NCBI GenBank assembly: GCA_037441445.1 | Contig: JBBISE010000009.1 | Span: 1-64,000, forward strand | Source of the DNA: JAAYQU01 sp037441445 | GTDB lineage: Bacteria > Bacteroidota > Bacteroidia > Bacteroidales > Salinivirgaceae | Direction of reading: 5' to 3' | DNA length: 64,000 nucleotides | Shown here: piece after piece, positions 34,653 to 42,882 of the stretch | Position numbering within the stretch: position 1 is the first letter of the stretch | Layout: every line of letters begins with the position of its first letter | Made by a program: the position numbers and the translations under genes | Notes under the pieces: generated by a model | Seen by the model: only the letters and a program-made list of their open reading frames with translations | What the model was told of the DNA's origin: nothing | The model's database searches: none

Positions 34653-35054
34653 TTAGTCATTATTGATAATTTCCCAGTATCCGCCTTTTGCGGGACCAAT
34701 GCGTTCTATGATACCATATTCTTTTAGTTTTGCTATATTTTCCTGTATTTTACGATGAGAAATTCCTACCAAGGGTGCAAGTTTGCGTGCCGAGATATAA
34801 GAATTTCTTTTTATTAGTGCAATGATATTCTTTTGGTTGTCAGTTAGCTTATCTGCGACTTTTCCTGCGACTTTTCCGGATTTGGTTGTGACATTTTCAG
34901 TGACATGCATTTTTTCTTTAAACAAAACAACACTAAATCCATTAAAAACTTCTTCGAATTTGGGTTGTTTTATGCCATATTGTTCACAAATGTTTACAAT
35001 ACGTTTTATTCCGGAGCCGTATCTTTCAATTAACCCAAATTCCTTAAATGCTTA
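34653..35054 (-). pseudogene. 3' remnant of an AlbA_2 (Schlafen-like) ATP-binding DNA-associated regulator
   Basis: An open frame continues upstream of the short 90-codon reading frame ending at 34653. Extended translation reads AFKEFGLIERYGSGIKRIV, NICEQYGIKQPKFEEVFNGF, SVVLFKEK and then a winged-helix tail (NIIALIKRNSYISARKLAPL...GYWEIIN). This order is the C-terminal third of AlbA_2/HATPase_c_4 ATP-binding proteins. Reading back, a TAA at 35052-35054 blocks the frame and a related sequence continues in another frame; the pseC stop codon is reached at 35098, leaving no room for the ~300 N-terminal residues. The gene is truncated and frame-disrupted. A short wHTH protein from TTG 34925 could still be made. 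Confidence 0.8.
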
Positions 35055-35097
35055 TGCCGAAAAGGAGTTGACTTTGTATTTCGGTGATACTTGTCAT

Positions 35098-36252
35098 TTA
35101 AAGGGTATAAAACTCATCAATGCTCTTCAAAACAAAATGTTGTTCCTCATCAGTCAATGTTGGGTACATAGGTAAGCTCAGACAGCCTTCATAGTATTTC
35201 TCAGCCACAGGCAAGTCGTTTTCTTTCCAGCCAAACTGGCGATAGTAGGGCATTAAATGAACCGGAATATAGTGTACCTGGGCTGTAATGTTTTTTAAAT
35301 GAAGATGTTTATACAGCTCTTTTCGGTTTTCAAATTCAACTACATACAAATGATAGGCATGCCCTTCAACCAACCCTGCCTGTCGGCGGACGTACTTTTT
35401 CCCGGAAAACCATTTTTCATAAACGGCAGCAATTTCTTTTCTTCTTTCCAATCCATCGTTGGCTCGCTTTAACTGGCTGATACCTAGGGCGGCCTGAAAA
35501 TTTGTTAACCGGTAATTATACCCAAGTTCCTGCATTTCGTAATACCAACCGCCATGGTCCGCAGTTTTCAACTCGGGTCGTTGCTGAATTCCATGGGTTC
35601 GCAGCATTCTCAGCTTGTGGTACAGTTCCTCGTTGTTTGTGGTAATCATCCCCCCTTCTCCGGTGGCGATGTGTTTTACAGGATGGAACGAAAATATGGC
35701 CAAATCAGCATAAGATCCATTTCCACAGTTTTGTTTTATTCCCTTTGAATCGGTGAAATAACCGCCAGGGGCATGACAAGCATCTTCAATTATCCAACAC
35801 CCATATTGATTGGCCAAATCTCTAAAGGCTTCCAGGTCAACCGCTCGTCCGGCAAAATCAACGGGAATAATCCCTTTGACAGTTCCTTTGGGAGTTGACT
35901 CAAGGATTTCTCGAACCTTGTTTATGTCTAATAAAAAAGTGTCTTTATCAATATCAGCGAAAATAACATCCCCGCCAGCGTATCTTACACAGTTGGCAGA
36001 AGCTGCGAATGTTATAGGTGTGGTTATGATTTTATGGCCCGCTGAAACGCCTAAAGCCAATGTACACAAATGCAAAGCAGCCGTTCCATTGGATACCGCC
36101 ACGGCATATTTAGCTCCAATATATTCGGCAAAAGCGGTTTCGAATTCAGCAATATTTGGCCCCTGTGTAAGAAAATCAGATTTTAGTACATCAACAACTG
36201 CTTTTATGTCATCTTCGGTGATGTTTTGCCTTCCGTATGGTATCTTTCTCAT
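35098..36252 (-). CDS. pseC: UDP-4-amino-4,6-dideoxy-N-acetyl-L-altrosamine transaminase
   Basis: 384-residue PLP aminotransferase. IPYGRQNITEDDIKAVVDVL (4-23) followed by KSDFLTQGPNIAEFE is the distinctive PseC N-terminus. NGTAALHLCTLALGV (59-73), IIEDACHAPGG, and the PLP lysine in FSFHPVKHIATGEGGMI complete the family. It aminates the L-arabino 4-keto sugar made by CapE/PseB-type dehydratases. It is the first gene after upxY, downstream of a structured leader and a TATCTTTG -7 element; next to it lies the AlbA-type gene remnant. Confidence 0.93.
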   Translation of the reverse strand: MRKIPYGRQNITEDDIKAVVDVLKSDFLTQGPNIAEFETAFAEYIGAKYAVAVSNGTAALHLCTLALGVSAGHKIITTPITFAASANCVRYAGGDVIFADIDKDTFLLDINKVREILESTPKGTVKGIIPVDFAGRAVDLEAFRDLANQYGCWIIEDACHAPGGYFTDSKGIKQNCGNGSYADLAIFSFHPVKHIATGEGGMITTNNEELYHKLRMLRTHGIQQRPELKTADHGGWYYEMQELGYNYRLTNFQAALGISQLKRANDGLERRKEIAAVYEKWFSGKKYVRRQAGLVEGHAYHLYVVEFENRKELYKHLHLKNITAQVHYIPVHLMPYYRQFGWKENDLPVAEKYYEGCLSLPMYPTLTDEEQHFVLKSIDEFYTL

Positions 36253-36315
36253 TTTGTGTTATATAGGTTGATTTCCAAATGCATCAATAGCTTGCCGCCT
36301 TTCACGGCTCCGCCC

Positions 36316-36350
36316 TTTCACCCACACTAAGGCATGGGCTAAGGGTAAAA
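36316..36350 (-). promoter_or_regulatory. Leader hairpin between upxY and pseC
   Basis: In the - strand transcript UUUUACCC (36350-36343) can pair with GGGUGAAA (36323-36316), an 8-bp stem with one G-U pair and a 19-base loop. Immediately downstream is a GC-rich stretch with GCCG...CGGC pairing (36311 to about 36297). The rest of the 136-base gap is AT-rich. This is where a UpxY-type antiterminator would act on the nascent glycan-locus RNA; that function is inferred from Bacteroides. Confidence 0.45.
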
Positions 36351-36361
36351 CTATAGGTAAA

Positions 36362-36369
36362 CAAAGATA
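36362..36369 (-). promoter_or_regulatory. Candidate -7 element for the glycan locus (pseC onwards)
   Basis: TATCTTTG on the - strand is an exact TAnnTTTG match 110 bases before the pseC ATG and 20 bases after the upxY stop. The presumed -33 position holds GTGA, a poor match. An inverted repeat AAACAAA/TTTGTTT (36372-36388) covers that spacer. Confidence 0.45.
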
Positions 36370-36388
36370 GCAAACAAAGGGTTTGTTT

Positions 36389-36880
36389 TCACAGGAATTT
36401 TGACGAAACCTCAACGCTAATTATGGTTGACATGAAGTCTAAACGGACAATTAATTGTTGATCGCTCTTTTTTCTCAAAATCTCTCCTTTATACCCTGCA
36501 AAGGGCCCCGAGTTTATTTCAATGTATTCACCAATTTCGTGGTTCACTTCTAGTTTTTTTACGTTGTCGGAATTTTCCAACAGTATTCGCAAGTTCAATA
36601 TTTCGCTGTCGGTTACCCGTGCCGGGTGTTTCTGAAACGTCAGAAAACGCACAACACCGGGTGTTTGTAAAACCGAAACATGATCTTTGTAATCGATCCT
36701 GACAAAAACATAGCCGTTAATTAGAGGAAGTTCCACCATTTTTTTTCTATCGCTCCATTGACGGAGTGTTTTGGTTAAGGGCAGGAAAACTTCTATTCCT
36801 TTTTCGTTCAATGCTTGAGCAACTCTTTTTTCGAAGCGTGAACGGGTCGATACTGCGTACCAATGTATAGTTCCGTCCAT
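36389..36880 (-). CDS. upxY: UpxY-family transcription antiterminator (NusG paralogue)
   Basis: About 163 residues from ATG 36880 (MDGTIHWYAVSTRSRFEKRV), 4 bases after the SDR stop; an earlier in-frame start would overlap it. NGN domain at about 5-105 with HWYAVSTRSRFE, LPLINGYVFVRIDY and VLQTPGVVRFL; KOW at 115-160 with IEINSGPFAGYKGEIL. Bacteroides UpxY proteins bind RNA polymerase and prevent early termination in the leader of their own capsule operon. Here the gene is the tail of the rpiB-led operon with a leader and promoter element after it, so it would act on the downstream pseC-to-wzi transcript. Confidence 0.92.
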   Translation of the reverse strand: MDGTIHWYAVSTRSRFEKRVAQALNEKGIEVFLPLTKTLRQWSDRKKMVELPLINGYVFVRIDYKDHVSVLQTPGVVRFLTFQKHPARVTDSEILNLRILLENSDNVKKLEVNHEIGEYIEINSGPFAGYKGEILRKKSDQQLIVRLDFMSTIISVEVSSKFL

Positions 36881-36884
36881 GTTT

Positions 36885-37901
36885 TTACTTTTTTTCAGAA
36901 TAGTAGTTTGGTTTTCCAATCTCTTCAAACATCCTTTTTATTTCTTCACTCAGATTTGAATACTGGAAATTGGTTTGTTCAATAATTTTCTTTCCACAAA
37001 AACGGCTGTGTTTATATCCGGAAAGGGCAATTCGACGGGTGATTTTTGGTGTTTGAAAAAAGAGTCTGGCAAAAAACTCGTTTAGCAAAGCCACCATCCA
37101 TAAAGCTTTTTTGTTTATTATGCGTGCTTCTCTTGTTTTGCCAAGGGCATTTTGGACAACCCCGAAAAGTTGTGGATAACTAAGGTTGTCAGAGCAAAGA
37201 ACAATTCGTTCAGAATGTATTTCTGATTTGGCCAACATTATTGCAGCGCGACACACATCGTTCACCGATACGAATCCGGTTGAGCCACTGGTAACGAATG
37301 GTATTCCTTTGGCCATCTGATTTATCAACGCCGATGAACTTCGATTCGATTCTGTAAAACCCAGAATTACCGCAGGATTTAAAATTACAGCGTTCAGTCC
37401 TTCTTCAATTCCACGCCATACCTCAAGTTCCGCCAGATATTTCGAGTAACTGTAATGACTTTGCTGTGCAAACTCTTTTTGAAAATTTTGCTCGGTTACA
37501 GGCTTATTATCAATGGCATCGCCCAACGCTGCAATGCTGCTAATATGAATAAGTTTTGCGGGTTTTTTCGGTTGTCCCAAAAGAGCATTTACAAGATTCC
37601 GTGTACCGGAAACGTTGATTTCATGTATTGTCATTTTTTCCCGTGGGTTAAACGACACGTAGGCTGCCGAATGAAATAGCGTATCAATATCAGAAAGAAA
37701 GGCGGTTAAATGCTTTTTTTGGGTGATATCGCCCGTAAAAAACTCAAGGTTCCCGGAATCCTGATCCTTCAGAAATCGCAGAAGTTCATCCTTTGCTTTG
37801 GCAGAACGAATCATTGCCCGTACCCCAAATCCTTGTCCAAGCAACATTCTGACCAGATTGGACCCAACAAGTCCGTTGGCTCCGGTAACGGCAACACGCA
37901 T
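36885..37901 (-). CDS. NAD(P)-dependent SDR, dihydroflavonol-reductase/3beta-HSD-like
   Basis: About 338 residues from ATG 37901, which opens the Rossmann strand MRVAVTGANGLVGSNLVRML; 14 upstream codons lie in the previous gene. Extended SDR with GANGLVG (7-13), YSYSKYLAE (Tyr-x-x-x-Lys), NPAVILGF and VNDVCRAAI substrate-domain blocks. It resembles the dihydroflavonol-reductase/steroid dehydrogenase-type epimerases found near HAD and lipid genes in Bacteroidota. Substrate unknown. It overlaps nothing and sits directly before upxY in the operon. Confidence 0.85.
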   Translation of the reverse strand: MRVAVTGANGLVGSNLVRMLLGQGFGVRAMIRSAKAKDELLRFLKDQDSGNLEFFTGDITQKKHLTAFLSDIDTLFHSAAYVSFNPREKMTIHEINVSGTRNLVNALLGQPKKPAKLIHISSIAALGDAIDNKPVTEQNFQKEFAQQSHYSYSKYLAELEVWRGIEEGLNAVILNPAVILGFTESNRSSSALINQMAKGIPFVTSGSTGFVSVNDVCRAAIMLAKSEIHSERIVLCSDNLSYPQLFGVVQNALGKTREARIINKKALWMVALLNEFFARLFFQTPKITRRIALSGYKHSRFCGKKIIEQTNFQYSNLSEEIKRMFEEIGKPNYYSEKK

Positions 37902-37924
37902 ACGATTGATTTTGGCTGCCAAAT

Positions 37925-38359
37925 TTACGAATCTTTTTGCCAAATCAACTTTTTTCCGAAGCCTAAATTGTTGTCAGTAAGTTTAAGAGTTTGTGGTTCA
38001 AGAATCCATAAATTCAAATCTACCAGCCGGGCATAGGGGAAGCGCTTTAAATATCGCTTGCGGGCAACTTCTTCCAATTCGCCCTCGGCGGGGAAGGTTA
38101 CGCCGCTTATTTGCAATCCCTGAATTTTTCCAACCAATCGCGTTTCTAACACAATGTTGGCGGCAACATGTTTGTTTTTTGTGGCCTCTGTTCCATGACG
38201 TGTTGTGGGATCGGTAGTATAAACAAAAAAACGTTCTGTTTCGTGCCAGGCATAGAAACAGGCGGCACACCAGGGAATATCTTCTACCGAAGTTGCCAAT
38301 GTAAAAACATGATGTTTTTTTATAAATTCTGTTATTCGGTGATCAATTTCGGTTGACAT
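37925..38359 (-). CDS. Pyridoxamine-phosphate-oxidase-like (YhbP-type) split-barrel flavoprotein
   Basis: 144 residues. Split-barrel features: HHVFTLATSVEDIPWCAACF (15-34), FFVYTTDPTTRHGTEATKN and VAANIVLETRLVGKIQGLQI with a C-terminal VDLNLWILEPQTLKLTDN block. The pattern fits the PNPOx-like/YhbP (UPF0306) family, which may bind FMN or F420. Function is unknown. It follows the HAD gene by 2 bases and precedes the SDR, so it is in the rpiB operon. Confidence 0.8.
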   Translation of the reverse strand: MSTEIDHRITEFIKKHHVFTLATSVEDIPWCAACFYAWHETERFFVYTTDPTTRHGTEATKNKHVAANIVLETRLVGKIQGLQISGVTFPAEGELEEVARKRYLKRFPYARLVDLNLWILEPQTLKLTDNNLGFGKKLIWQKDS

Positions 38360-38361
38360 AG

Positions 38362-38985
38362 TTAATTCAGTTTGCTCAGTACCAGTTCAGCAATCTTTTT
38401 GTTGTCAGACAAATGTATGGTTTGTATTCCCAAATCGCGGGCTGCTGCAATGTTGTTTTCCAGATCGTCGATAAACAAAATTTCTTCGGGCAGACATTTA
38501 AGGCGTTTGATGGCATGTTGATAAATTCGCTCCGATGGCTTCCGATAGCCAATTTTGTAGGAAAGGAACAATCCATCGAAAAGCGATGTCAGGTTTTCGG
38601 CCAGATTTTGCTCTTTAATAAGGGCGTTACAACGATTGAAATGAATGTTGTTTGTGTTGCTAAGCAAGAAAACGGGATACTTGGTTTTCAATTCTTTAAT
38701 CAAAGAAATGGCTTGTGGGTTAAAATCCAGGAGCAAGGCATTCCAGGCATCGTCCAGGATTTTATCATCGACCGAAATATCGAGTTGCTTACGAAGGGCA
38801 TCACGAAACCCGGCATCGTTGAGTATCCCCGATTCGTAGTCCTCGTAAGCAGCTGTTAAAAAAGTAGCTTGCCGCAAGTTTTCCTTGCTTTTACCGGTAA
38901 TTTGACCGTATGCTTCAAATGTCTTGTCGAAGTTTATATCAATAAGAACTCCTCCCAAATCGAAAATCACATATTTAATTGCCAT
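38362..38985 (-). CDS. HAD-IA hydrolase, YihX-like phosphatase
   Basis: About 207 residues from ATG 38985 (MAIKYVIFDLGGVLIDINFD). The nucleophile motif is FDLGGVLID, the YihX form of the HAD motif I. VFLLSNTNNIHF (motif II), SYKIGYRKPSERIYQHAI with the motif III lysine, and ILFIDDLENNIAAARDLGIQ (motif IV) complete it. YihX relatives hydrolyse alpha-D-glucose-1-phosphate; substrate unverified. The longer frame with 23 more codons overlaps the upstream glycosyltransferase and is less likely. Confidence 0.87.
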   Translation of the reverse strand: MAIKYVIFDLGGVLIDINFDKTFEAYGQITGKSKENLRQATFLTAAYEDYESGILNDAGFRDALRKQLDISVDDKILDDAWNALLLDFNPQAISLIKELKTKYPVFLLSNTNNIHFNRCNALIKEQNLAENLTSLFDGLFLSYKIGYRKPSERIYQHAIKRLKCLPEEILFIDDLENNIAAARDLGIQTIHLSDNKKIAELVLSKLN

Positions 38986-39037
38986 AAGTTGTTGTTTAAA
39001 AATCACTTGTTGAATCCTTGTTTTGGTGCGAATGATT

Positions 39038-40123
39038 TCATTTTTTTGTCTCATTGAGCCTATTCGCGCGTCGAATGAGGTTCATAATCACTTCAAACGT
39101 GTTAACGTAATTGTCATCATTTTCCTGCTCATTAAACGAATAATTGCTCTGATTGGTTAAAAGTAAAGCCTCTTCGGGTGTTTCCAAAACGTGAAACCCT
39201 TTTGTACCTTTCAAATGGTTTGCCAAATATTCTTGTTCCCCTTGTTTTGGGGTAGGCCACATAAACAACGGTTTCTCCAAAACATAGGCATCCATAATGG
39301 TTGTATAGCCTGCCAGCGCAAAAAGAGCCTTTGTGTTTTCCAAAACGGGCAAAAATTCTTCGGATTTTAACTGTCCATAAACGTCCACATTTCCTTCAAC
39401 CATTTTTGTTGGCATTTGCCTGTTACCAACAATGGCAAATTTACCTTGCTTCATTTGAAACAGCTTCATTACCCGCGCAATAGTCATTTCGCGGAATGGC
39501 AGAGGGCCTGAAGCAATGAAAACCATGTCATAATAAGGTGTGGTTGTTGCTTTGTTTTTCTTTGAATGCATGAAACGACTCAGTGGACCACAAAAATCGA
39601 CCGCAATTTTCAGGTTTTTATTAATTGACAGTTTCCCAGACAGAGCATGGTTGGGGAAGTCGGGAACAAGGCAATGATCAAACTGGTTAATTATTTTGTT
39701 GTAGATAGATTGGATACATCTCCCACAAAATCCGCTTATGGGCAAAGAAAGTTGGTGTGCAATATACACAGAACAAACTTTGGATGTTCGGAAAAATGGA
39801 CGGTTGTCGCTTATAAGTGCCTGAATATTATATTCTTGGACAACCTTTCGTGCCCATTGAGGTTCGCGTATGAAAGTGAACAGAATTTTAGGAAACTGCA
39901 ACATAAGCGAAAACAAAGGGGTAATCTTACTATAATATTTGATATTGTAACCCGGAACCGCAACTATCTTGTAGTCTGTTCCTTCTAACAGAAATTCCTG
40001 ATTTCGGGGTATGGCGAACATAACCTCGGCACCGTGTTGGCGCCAAATTTCTGCTAGTCCAAGCATCCGGGCGGTATGCCCCATGCCCCAATCCAATGGA
40101 GCTATTAGAACTCTAAATGACAA
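39038..40123 (-). CDS. GT-B glycosyltransferase of the MJ1255/UGT-like family
   Basis: 361 residues. RVLIAPLDWGMGHTARMLGL (4-23) carries the N-terminal G-x-G-H motif of GT1/GT28-type enzymes. FIASGPLPFREMTIARVMKL is the C-terminal domain start, with FALAGYTTIMDAYVLEKPLF as the nucleotide-sugar loop (GxTTxxDA in place of GxxT/SxxE) and PKQGEQEYLANHL as the family's acceptor motif. Function is unassigned; possibly a membrane-lipid or capsule glycosyltransferase. It follows the Ig-like lipoprotein by 4 bases. Confidence 0.82.
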   Translation of the reverse strand: MSFRVLIAPLDWGMGHTARMLGLAEIWRQHGAEVMFAIPRNQEFLLEGTDYKIVAVPGYNIKYYSKITPLFSLMLQFPKILFTFIREPQWARKVVQEYNIQALISDNRPFFRTSKVCSVYIAHQLSLPISGFCGRCIQSIYNKIINQFDHCLVPDFPNHALSGKLSINKNLKIAVDFCGPLSRFMHSKKNKATTTPYYDMVFIASGPLPFREMTIARVMKLFQMKQGKFAIVGNRQMPTKMVEGNVDVYGQLKSEEFLPVLENTKALFALAGYTTIMDAYVLEKPLFMWPTPKQGEQEYLANHLKGTKGFHVLETPEEALLLTNQSNYSFNEQENDDNYVNTFEVIMNLIRRANRLNETKK

Positions 40124-40127
40124 TGTT

Positions 40128-41939
40128 TTAGTGGTTATGCTCCAGGTTCCAGGTTATTTCTGTGTCCCAGTTTGCCCGTATTGTTATTTCCTTGCTATAA
40201 GGAACAACAAACTCGGGTTGAATGCCTTTGTAGTAATCGCCAGTATCCCATTGTTGATTTCGGTTCAGATCAATATAAAGTCTTAATGTATAGACCCCTG
40301 AATTTAATGTCCTTATTGTAAGGTTTTTGTTTTCGGGATAAGTTCCCTGCCATGCAATTTTTTTCGACTTGTCATACAACTCGAAAATGGTTTCCGGTTG
40401 AATTTCCCCAATCAGGTTGATGGCCAAAACGCCATATTCCGATTCTTCGGGAATGCGGAATTTGAATGTTTGGGGAGTTGAAAATTGGTTGTACATGTCG
40501 GCAACGGCCAAGGAATCGAAGTTTAGTTCATATTTAAAATCTGAAGAAAATGGGTATTCAAACGTTCCAACGGTACGGGTCGAATCCAGTTGAAGCGAAA
40601 ATGAGAGGGGCGTTCGAATGGAATCTTCGAGAGAAACAAATTGTATTTTCGAAAAGTCGATGTTTGAAACCGGATGGTTAAATGTTAACACCAGCGGTTG
40701 TTTCCTTTCAAGGGTGCCATTAATGATGTTTGTTTTAAGGGAAACCAACGTATCTTCCTCAAAAATCTTTCTGGCCTCGATAGAAAACGTCAAGGTGTCA
40801 AATTGTACAGTTATGTTTTCAAGCGAATCGAGGGCAGAATATTCTAGTATTCCAACCAGAGTGTCGTTTTGTGATAGAAGTGTATCCGGAACAACAAACA
40901 ACAACGAGTCAGCACGTTGGCTTGCAATGGGTAAAAAAACAACGCTATCGGGCGTGCGAAGAAATGATACGGAATATGGTTGACGATTAAAAACCACATT
41001 CAAAAGATTGCGGCGCGAACGCTTATGCGACTTCACAAACTGCTTCTGAACGTCGGGAATGAAAAGATTCAGCCTTATATTTCCCAGGGTCGAAAGTACT
41101 ACTGTTCGCTGGACAATGGAGTCGGTATAAATGGTGTCACCGTTTGTTGGGTTTATTTCTTTTATAATTTTCAGGGTATCAAAGGTAATGTCCGAATACG
41201 TTTCTGGAATAAAGGGCTCCCGCTCGAAGGCAATGGCCTCGTTAGGTAACTTGTAAAGCATGTCGTTGGCAATATCCGAAAGTGCAAATATTTTATACTC
41301 CTTCTTTTTTATGTTATGAATAGTGAAAAGCCCGTCTTTATCAGATACAGCGTAGTATAGTGGTTTTTCTTTGGCAACTACCGAGTCGAAGAAACTATCA
41401 TAAACACCTATTTGTATATTTGCAGCCGGTAGTCCGGTGGAAGCCTGGACGACTTTTCCGGTTAAAAAAATAGTATCAATCTCTGAGCCTGTCGAGAAAA
41501 CATACTGAAAATTTTTAGCAATATTGCCTTCCGTAAAATCTCTTATTGCATCCTGAAAATTTATATTGTATGTTGTATTGCTTCTTAGGGTGTCATCAAA
41601 ATGGACAACAATGGTTTTCCCCTTCAGTTTTACATCAGGCTTTGTGTTTAAGGGCGGCGAAATTATTACTTTCTGATGTGCTTCCTTTAGCTCAAGGAAT
41701 TCGTTAAAGGTAATTTGGATTTTTTTGGCATCGAACAGGGTAGTGTAAAAAGGTGGTTTAACTTTCACCACCATGGGGGGATTAACATCCTTGGGACCTC
41801 CGGTTGGGGACATCTCTTTGGCACAACTCTGGAAAATCATTGAAGTGATCAGAAAAAATGCAAAAAAATTACTTGCTACTTGACCCAAAACGAGATGGTA
41901 ACTTTTTCTTTGACTACGTTCAAGTTTAGCTCGGAACAT
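40128..41939 (-). CDS. Ig-like-domain lipoprotein (SbsA/Big_5 type)
   Basis: 603 residues. N-terminal basic region and hydrophobic helix (20-37) lead to a lipobox ending in Cys39 (FQSCAKEMSPTGGPKD), indicating a lipoprotein exported through the Sec path. The first domain (about 50-155) has PPMVVKVKPPFYTTLFDAKK...ITFNEFLELK and FVFSTGSEID, the Big_5 Ig pattern. A carboxypeptidase-regulatory-like domain (VTGKVVQASTGLPAANIQIGV-type) follows, and the last 120 residues form a further beta-sandwich. Widely conserved, uncharacterised Bacteroidota surface or periplasmic lipoprotein. Confidence 0.85.
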   Translation of the reverse strand: MFRAKLERSQRKSYHLVLGQVASNFFAFFLITSMIFQSCAKEMSPTGGPKDVNPPMVVKVKPPFYTTLFDAKKIQITFNEFLELKEAHQKVIISPPLNTKPDVKLKGKTIVVHFDDTLRSNTTYNINFQDAIRDFTEGNIAKNFQYVFSTGSEIDTIFLTGKVVQASTGLPAANIQIGVYDSFFDSVVAKEKPLYYAVSDKDGLFTIHNIKKKEYKIFALSDIANDMLYKLPNEAIAFEREPFIPETYSDITFDTLKIIKEINPTNGDTIYTDSIVQRTVVLSTLGNIRLNLFIPDVQKQFVKSHKRSRRNLLNVVFNRQPYSVSFLRTPDSVVFLPIASQRADSLLFVVPDTLLSQNDTLVGILEYSALDSLENITVQFDTLTFSIEARKIFEEDTLVSLKTNIINGTLERKQPLVLTFNHPVSNIDFSKIQFVSLEDSIRTPLSFSLQLDSTRTVGTFEYPFSSDFKYELNFDSLAVADMYNQFSTPQTFKFRIPEESEYGVLAINLIGEIQPETIFELYDKSKKIAWQGTYPENKNLTIRTLNSGVYTLRLYIDLNRNQQWDTGDYYKGIQPEFVVPYSKEITIRANWDTEITWNLEHNH

Positions 41940-41946
41940 CGGTAAC

Positions 41947-42426
41947 TTAGTTTTTTTCCGTGTTTAATGGATTACAATTGATGGTTTGCCTAGAATCGGT
42001 AATTTGAATAATCTTCCAGCCTTTTTTAGTTTTGTACAGTTGATAGGCATTAATTCCACAATGTAAAATCCTGTTTTCCTGGTAAAAGACGTATTTACAC
42101 CAGGCTGTAGCCAAAATGCCATTTGTTTCAATTGAACAGGCTCCCTGTTCTTCCCTATAAATTTGTGTTTTCGGTTTGGCTATTTCATTCAGCAGCATGT
42201 CAACGGTTTCAGCAGCAAGGATATTTTTTTTACCGTCATGAAAAACCGTTAAAAGGCCAATGTTGGGATCAATAACTTTTCGGATTGCGATTGTGTCATT
42301 GTTATTCATGGCATCAATAAAGGCATCAACCGTACTTTGGATTTGTTCGGGGACTGTCTGGTTTTGTCCGTTTAAAATAGCAACAAAACCCAACTGGGCA
42401 ACAATGTAAAGAATTCTTCTGAGCAT
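41947..42426 (-). CDS. Secreted NTF2/SnoaL-like (DUF4440-type) protein
   Basis: 159 residues with a signal peptide (MLRRILYIVAQLGFVAILNG, cleavage near GQNQ). The mature sequence reads TVDAFIDAMNNNDTIAIRKV, GLLTVFHDGKKNILAAETV and WCKYVFYQENRILHCGINAY, ending in WKIIQITDSRQ, the normal NTF2-like cone fold with its final strand. No catalytic residues are diagnostic. Function unknown. Placed 7 bases before the Ig-like lipoprotein gene and 11 bases after rrf2 in the rpiB operon. Confidence 0.8.
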   Translation of the reverse strand: MLRRILYIVAQLGFVAILNGQNQTVPEQIQSTVDAFIDAMNNNDTIAIRKVIDPNIGLLTVFHDGKKNILAAETVDMLLNEIAKPKTQIYREEQGACSIETNGILATAWCKYVFYQENRILHCGINAYQLYKTKKGWKIIQITDSRQTINCNPLNTEKN

Positions 42427-42437
42427 ATTTGTCTTAA

Positions 42438-42878
42438 TTAAACCCTGACAGTGCCACCTGATTCGCTGATTGAACGTGCTAATTGACCAATGGATCTGTT
42501 CTCAAAAAGTTGACGCAATTGTGCCCTTATTGGGGAATACTCTTCGTGTACCGGACAGTGAGCATGATCTATTGTTTCGCGGCATGTTTTAAGTCCTATG
42601 AGACAATTTTCGAAAAAATCAGGGCCGTCAATAATACTTACAATATCCATTATGGATATTTGCAATGCCTTTTTTGCTAATATAAAACCACCATTGGGCC
42701 CTTTATTTGAAACAAGCAATTTTTGTTTAGCCAATTGCTGGAGTATTTTGCTCAGAAACGGACGGGGTATATCTAAGTCGAACGAAATTTGTTTAATACC
42801 AATCATGGTATTTTTGTGCTCGTTCAAAGCCATATAAATCATAGCCCGTAAAGCGTATTTACATGTATTGGATATCAT
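42438..42878 (-). CDS. Rrf2-family transcriptional regulator
   Basis: 146 residues. N-terminal winged-helix ISNTCKYALRAMIYMALNEH (2-21) and FLSKILQQLAKQKLLVSNKG with the wing GPNGGFILAKK. Three cysteines (CLIGLKTCRETIDHAHC, about 92-108) match the [2Fe-2S]-sensor cluster spacing of IscR/NsrR-type members, so it could sense iron, redox or NO. It is the second gene of the rpiB operon, 4 bases after rpiB, and may autoregulate it. Targets unknown. Confidence 0.92.
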   Translation of the reverse strand: MISNTCKYALRAMIYMALNEHKNTMIGIKQISFDLDIPRPFLSKILQQLAKQKLLVSNKGPNGGFILAKKALQISIMDIVSIIDGPDFFENCLIGLKTCRETIDHAHCPVHEEYSPIRAQLRQLFENRSIGQLARSISESGGTVRV

Positions 42879-42882
42879 AATT

